A DNA stretch of 64,000 bases from Novosphingobium marinum (GTDB lineage: Bacteria; Pseudomonadota; Alphaproteobacteria; Sphingomonadales; Sphingomonadaceae): contig NZ_JACBZF010000002.1 of assembly GCF_013408095.1 (NCBI RefSeq), positions 124,001 through 188,000 of the forward strand, read 5' to 3'. The first letter of the stretch is position 1. Each line of letters opens with the position of its first letter. Made by a program: the position numbers and the translations under genes. Shown one piece after another: positions 60,035-64,000 of the stretch. The notes under the pieces were generated by a model, which was not told where the DNA came from, ran no database searches, and saw only the letters and a program-made list of their open reading frames with translations.

Positions 60035-62104
60035 GTGGATTTCAGGAACGAAAACGACGCGGAGACCGAAAGCGCGATCATGGCCGGAGAGGCGAACGAC
60101 ACGAGCGACGTGACGATCGAACCGGCGGCGCGCACGACCGCGAAAGAGGAGACGGGCAATGGCCCGGCAATCGGAATGACGGACAAGAGCGATCCCGGAT
60201 CGAGCGAGCTGGTCGAGGACCTCGGCCGCAAGGTCGCCGAAGGCGCGGCGCAGGCGATGGCCGGCGCCATTGCCGAGGCGGCGAAGCGCGATTCGAAGTC
60301 GATCCAGGCGCGCCGGTTCTCGATCGAGACCGACCCCGCGCGCGACGAACTCCTCACCGAATTCGGCAAGGAGACGCTGACCGACCGCTACCTGCTCCCG
60401 AACGAGACCTACCAGGACCTCTTCGCGCGCGTCGCCGATGCCTACGCCGACGACGAGGAGCATGCCCAGCGGCTCTACGACTATATCTCGCGGCTGTGGT
60501 TCATGCCCGCGACGCCGGTGCTGTCGAACGGCGGAACCGGGCGCGGGCTGCCGATCTCGTGCTATCTCAACTCGGTCGAGGACAGCCTCGAAGGCATCGT
60601 CGGCACCTGGAACGAGAACGTGTGGCTCGCCTCGCGCGGCGGCGGCATCGGCACTTACTGGGGGCAGGTGCGCGGCATCGGCGAGCCTGTCGGCCTCAAC
60701 GGCAAGACCAGCGGCATCATCCCGTTCGTGCGGGTCATGGATTCGCTCACCCTGGCGATTTCGCAGGGCTCGCTGCGGCGCGGCTCGGCGGCCTGCTACC
60801 TCGACATCTCGCACCCCGAGATCGAGGAGTTCCTCGAGATCCGCAAGCCGAGCGGGGACTTCAACCGCAAGGCGCTCAACCTGCATCACGGCGTGCTCCT
60901 CACCGACGAGTTCATGGAAGCGGTGCGCGACGGCGCGCAGTTCGACCTGAAGAGCCCCAAGGACGGGTCGGTGCGTGCGACCGTGGATGCCCGCTCGCTG
61001 TTCCAGAAGCTGGTCGAGACGCGGCTGGCGACGGGCGAGCCCTACATCGTCTTCTCGGACACCGTGAACCGCATGATGCCGACGCATCATCGCGAGCTGG
61101 GCCTCAAGGTTTCGACCTCGAACCTGTGCTCCGAAATCACGCTGCCGACGGGCCGCGACCACCTCGGCAACGATCGCACGGCGGTCTGCTGCCTGTCCTC
61201 GCTCAACCTCGAGACGTGGGACGAGTGGCACGGGGACAAGCGCTTCGTCGAGGACGTCATGCGCTTCCTCGACAACGTGCTGCAGGACTACATCGACCGG
61301 GCGCCCGACGAGATGGCGCGCGCCAAGTATTCCGCCGCGCGCGAGCGTTCGGTGGGCATGGGCGTGATGGGCTTCCACTCGTTCCTGCAGAAGAAGAACA
61401 TCGCCTTCGAAAGCGCGATGGCCAAGGCCTGGAACCTCAAGATGTTCCAGCACATCAACGCGAAGGCCAACGAAGCCTCGATGATGCTTGCCAAGGAACG
61501 CGGTCCCTGCCCCGACGCTGCCGACCAGGGCGTGATGGAGCGCTTCTCGTGCAAGATGGCGATCGCGCCGACCGCGTCGATCTCGATCATCTGCGGCGGA
61601 ACCTCGGCCTGCATCGAGCCGATTCCGGCCAACATCTACACGCACAAGACGCTGTCGGGCTCGTTCGTGGTGAAGAACCCCTACCTTCAGAAACTGCTCG
61701 CGGCGAAGAGCAAGGATTCGACCAACGTCTGGAACTCGATCCTCGAGAACGGCGGTTCGGTCCAGCACCTCGATTTCCTCTCGCCCGAGGAAAAGGCGAC
61801 CTACAAGACCAGCTTCGAGATCGACCAGCGCTGGCTGCTCGAATTCGCGGCGGACCGCACGCCCTATATCGATCAGGCACAGTCGCTGAACCTGTTCATC
61901 CCGGCCGATGTCGACAAGTGGGACCTGATGATGCTGCACTTCCAGGCATGGGAAAAGGGCATCAAGTCGCTCTACTACCTGCGGTCGAAATCGGTGCAGC
62001 GCGCCGGGTTCGCGGGTGGCGTCGAGGCGGATAACACGCCCGAGGCCAAGCGCATCGAGATCGAGGGCCCCACCGATTACGAGGAATGCCTCGCCTGCCA
62101 GTAG
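60035..62104 (+). CDS. nrdA: Ribonucleoside-diphosphate reductase alpha subunit NrdA
   Basis: The catalytic subunit of class I ribonucleotide reductase, making dNDPs. 689 residues: a poorly conserved acidic N-terminal extension (~1-60), the ten-stranded barrel with NGGTGRGLPISCYL, SNLCSEITLP (active-site Cys), NLHHGVLLTDEFM, and a closing ECLACQ, whose C-x-x-C pair is the thioredoxin-reducible shuttle. The start is GTG 60035 with AGGGG about 6 bases upstream; the resulting MDF start matches other sphingomonad NrdA proteins. There is no ATP-cone visible. nrdB does not follow; a membrane gene does, so the small subunit must be elsewhere. Confidence 0.94.
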   Translation: MDFRNENDAETESAIMAGEANDTSDVTIEPAARTTAKEETGNGPAIGMTDKSDPGSSELVEDLGRKVAEGAAQAMAGAIAEAAKRDSKSIQARRFSIETDPARDELLTEFGKETLTDRYLLPNETYQDLFARVADAYADDEEHAQRLYDYISRLWFMPATPVLSNGGTGRGLPISCYLNSVEDSLEGIVGTWNENVWLASRGGGIGTYWGQVRGIGEPVGLNGKTSGIIPFVRVMDSLTLAISQGSLRRGSAACYLDISHPEIEEFLEIRKPSGDFNRKALNLHHGVLLTDEFMEAVRDGAQFDLKSPKDGSVRATVDARSLFQKLVETRLATGEPYIVFSDTVNRMMPTHHRELGLKVSTSNLCSEITLPTGRDHLGNDRTAVCCLSSLNLETWDEWHGDKRFVEDVMRFLDNVLQDYIDRAPDEMARAKYSAARERSVGMGVMGFHSFLQKKNIAFESAMAKAWNLKMFQHINAKANEASMMLAKERGPCPDAADQGVMERFSCKMAIAPTASISIICGGTSACIEPIPANIYTHKTLSGSFVVKNPYLQKLLAAKSKDSTNVWNSILENGGSVQHLDFLSPEEKATYKTSFEIDQRWLLEFAADRTPYIDQAQSLNLFIPADVDKWDLMMLHFQAWEKGIKSLYYLRSKSVQRAGFAGGVEADNTPEAKRIEIEGPTDYEECLACQ

Positions 62105-62199
62105 GGCGGGGGCGCCGGCCGGAACCGATGCGGCGACCTTAACCCCGCGTCCACGCCTCGCATGCTAGGTGCGGCCCCGAAACGGTCGGATGGCGGGCG

Positions 62200-63942
62200 A
62201 TGGCGAACCTGGCGAACGGAGCGGAAAGCGGCGGCACGGCACGTGCCGATCTTGTCGCGCGCGCGATGCAGGCGACGGCGACCCGCACCTGGGTCGCGGT
62301 GGCGCTGGCGCTCCTGTGCGGCATCGTCGCGCAGAGCCCCAACCTGCTCCTCGGACGCGCGACGCCCAATCTCGATTTCTGGGTCCACTACAATTACGCG
62401 CGCGAATTCGCGATCTCGCTCGATGCGGGCATCTGGCGTCCGCGCTGGGCCTGGAATGCGCAAGGCGGCCTGGGCGAGCCGGGCCTGCTCTACTACTCGC
62501 CGCTCTATTACTACCTGTCCTGGGCAGCATCGAAGCTTGCCGGCGGCAACGTCTGGATCGGCATGCAGCTGGTCGAGGCCGGCGCGGCGATGGTGCTGGG
62601 GCTTTCGGTGTGGCGGCTGTGCACCGACTACGCCTCGCGCGCGCTGGCGCTCCTTGCGATCCCGCTGGCGATCTTCGCGCCGATGCTGTGCCTCCTCCAC
62701 CTCGGTTTCAACGGATATCCCTGGGCGACCGCGACCGCGCCGCTCGGCCTCCTGACATGGGCGCTGCTGCGCCCCGCGGCTGCGGGAAAGCTCCTCGACA
62801 TCCCGGCGATCGTCGCGCTCGCGCTGACGATCTGCATGCACACGGTCACGGGACTGATGGCGGTGATCATGGTGGCAAGTGTCGCGCTGCCCGTGGTCCT
62901 GTCGCAGCCATTGAGGTTCTGGACCCGGCGCGCGTTCTGGTCGCCAGCGCTGACCGTGATCGGGGGTCTGGCGCTGTCCGCGTGGTACCTGCTCCCCGCC
63001 TTCGCCTCGCAAGGCCTGATCGATGCAGGAGTCTGGCGCGAGAACTACACGCCGTTCAATGCCTTTTCGCTGTCGACCGTGACGGCTGCGGTCTTCGGCG
63101 TCCGCTGGTTCGCCTTCCAGTGGCCGATCTCACTGATCGCCTTCGCCACCTGCGTGCTCGCCTTGTGGATCGTGCGCCGCGAGCGAGGGGAGGACCTGCC
63201 CGGATGGTTCGCGCCGTCGGCCGCCATCGCCGGCATGACCTTCGTCCTTTCGACCGAGTTGTCCTATCCGCTCTGGCTGATCGACAGCCCGCTGCGCAAC
63301 GTCCAGTTTCCGCACCGTTTCGTGACGCTGCTCGTCGCGCTCGCGCCGTTCCTGCTCGTCATGGGCCTTGCCGCGCGACCGCGCATCGCGATGGCAAGCG
63401 GCGTGCTTGCCGTGCTCGGGCTGGCGAGCCTCGCAATGGGATCGCTGGTCGTCGCCAGGGCGGCGGCGATCGACGGCGAAGTCATCGATTCGCGCGAGCC
63501 GCTGGGCCCCTACGTAGGCCTCGACGAATATCGCACGGTCTACACGGCGAGAGGTAGCGGCGTGGGGTTATCGTACGACTGGCAGGCGCAATGCGACGCG
63601 GTCGGCGCGACATGTTCGCCGCGCAAACTGTCCAACGGAGCCGCGCACTGGAAAATCGAAGCCGCCAGCGCCACCACGCTCAGGCTTCCGCTCCATTATT
63701 TCCCGTCGTGGCTGGGCACCGCGAACGGAAGGGCTGTCGAGGTTCGCCCCGATCCGGAGCGCGGCCTTGCCCGCATGGCCGTTCCTGCGGGCAGCAACGA
63801 GGTCTCGGTCCGCTGGGCGGCGATGCCGGCAGAGCGCGCCGGCATGTGGCTCTCGCTGCTGACGGCGCTGCTGCTTGCCGCGATCAGCGTTCGAGTTCGG
63901 ACAGGTCGAGCGCGCCGAGCAGCGCTGCGCGGGCGACCCTGA
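62200..63942 (+). CDS. Large polytopic membrane protein, PTPS-related / GT-C-like
   Basis: A 580-residue membrane protein with about eleven hydrophobic segments. The first external loop has DFWVHYNYAREFAISLDAG, then RPRWAWNAQGGLGEPGLLYY and SPLYYYLSWAA, the pattern of the PTPS-related (PF10131) membrane domain and of GT-C glycosyltransferases (D-x-x-x-H-Y-N, W, G-x-G-E-P). The C-terminal ~120 residues are a periplasmic beta-rich domain, then a last membrane helix. Probably envelope polysaccharide or lipid synthesis; substrate unknown. ATG 62200. Its last 59 bp overlap the gene coming from the right edge. Confidence 0.72.
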   Translation: MANLANGAESGGTARADLVARAMQATATRTWVAVALALLCGIVAQSPNLLLGRATPNLDFWVHYNYAREFAISLDAGIWRPRWAWNAQGGLGEPGLLYYSPLYYYLSWAASKLAGGNVWIGMQLVEAGAAMVLGLSVWRLCTDYASRALALLAIPLAIFAPMLCLLHLGFNGYPWATATAPLGLLTWALLRPAAAGKLLDIPAIVALALTICMHTVTGLMAVIMVASVALPVVLSQPLRFWTRRAFWSPALTVIGGLALSAWYLLPAFASQGLIDAGVWRENYTPFNAFSLSTVTAAVFGVRWFAFQWPISLIAFATCVLALWIVRRERGEDLPGWFAPSAAIAGMTFVLSTELSYPLWLIDSPLRNVQFPHRFVTLLVALAPFLLVMGLAARPRIAMASGVLAVLGLASLAMGSLVVARAAAIDGEVIDSREPLGPYVGLDEYRTVYTARGSGVGLSYDWQAQCDAVGATCSPRKLSNGAAHWKIEAASATTLRLPLHYFPSWLGTANGRAVEVRPDPERGLARMAVPAGSNEVSVRWAAMPAERAGMWLSLLTALLLAAISVRVRTGRARRAALRGRP

Positions 63943-64000
63943 CATCGTTCCAGAGCGCCGGATCGCCCAGGTCTTCCGGCGCGATGCTTTCGGGCCAGTG
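63884..64000 (-). CDS. C-terminal 38 residues of a gene entering from the right edge
   Basis: On the minus strand a reading frame is open from base 64000 to a TGA at 63884-63886, ending HWPESIAPEDLGDP and then ALWNDVRVARAALLGALDLS before ELER. The codon pattern (mostly G or C in third position) is that of a real gene. The product is too short to name. Its end overlaps the membrane-protein gene by 59 bp, so the pair is convergent. Confidence 0.65.
   Translation of the reverse strand, partial: HWPESIAPEDLGDPALWNDVRVARAALLGALDLSELER

Noticed and set aside
59741..61939. A 732-residue open frame antisense to nrdA
   Set aside because: Same shadow effect; no recognisable domain and no start site.

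Overview
This is a GC-rich (roughly two-thirds G+C by eye), densely packed chromosomal window from an alphaproteobacterium, most likely a sphingomonad of the Erythrobacteraceae type. That placement is inferred from the gene set: GapR, an UrcA-family protein, a PEP-CTERM-like surface protein, a split MetH, a zf-CHCC (NDUFS6-like) protein, EcfG-type promoters and the sphingomonad form of thiamine phosphate synthase. No rRNA, tRNA, CRISPR array, IS element or prophage was seen. Almost everything is core or near-core metabolism, so the novelty lies in small cis elements, repeats, gene pairings and a few odd proteins.

Layout. 1-6.4 kb (minus strand): the start of a 7TM-DISM sensor cut by the window edge, alanine dehydrogenase, the FtsK DNA translocase, a ThiE-like protein and a Gal80-like Gfo/Idh protein. 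6.5-11.6 kb: YggS and pyruvate kinase converge on a terminator; then DUF1244, GapR, a stress-type SDR with a YbjQ protein behind an EcfG-like promoter, and YebC. 11.7-14.9 kb: the ruvC-ruvA-ruvB resolvase set, interrupted by a lipoprotein and by a GIY-YIG nuclease gene bracketed by a family of short hairpin repeats. 15-16.5 kb: a structured leader and a low-complexity Ser/Thr/Gly surface protein. 16.7-22.9 kb: aconitase, a prolyl-hydroxylase-like dioxygenase, a DMT exporter and an L,D-transpeptidase, ending in a perfect 31-bp inverted repeat.

22.9-32.6 kb: RecQ, a divergent SnoaL/Rieske pair, then a translationally coupled one-carbon operon read on the minus strand: ArsR-methyltransferase fusion, metF, metH part 1, a GNAT acetyltransferase and metH part 2, with a perfect 20-bp palindrome just before its first codon. 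32.7-46.3 kb: small lipoproteins, a DUF885 peptidase, gltX, glnD, lgt, a MidA-like methyltransferase, a 5'-nucleotidase, and a second Rieske/SnoaL pair, here overlapping on one strand. 46.3-57.5 kb: gyrB with a small zincin, a ZIP transporter, UrcA, guaA, MATE, DoxX, DUF924, TldD, a zf-CHCC protein and an orphan ABC ATPase. 57.6-64 kb: nadB, a YmgE/GlsB-type membrane protein with an EcfG-like promoter, nrdA with an NrdR-like control region, a large GT-C-like membrane protein, and the tail of a gene entering from the right edge.

How the genes work together. The 26-32.5 kb operon remakes methionine from homocysteine (MetF supplies methyl-THF; the two MetH polypeptides transfer the methyl group), probably controlled by its own SAM/SAH-type regulator. 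RuvA, RuvB and RuvC process Holliday junctions, with RecQ, FtsK and GyrB as other DNA-processing functions. Lgt, the lipoproteins and the L,D-transpeptidase serve the envelope. Two EcfG-like promoters point to the general stress response. Several neighbours are tightly coupled by ATGA/GTGA overlaps (ArsR-metF-metH1-GNAT, lgt-midA, Rieske-SnoaL).
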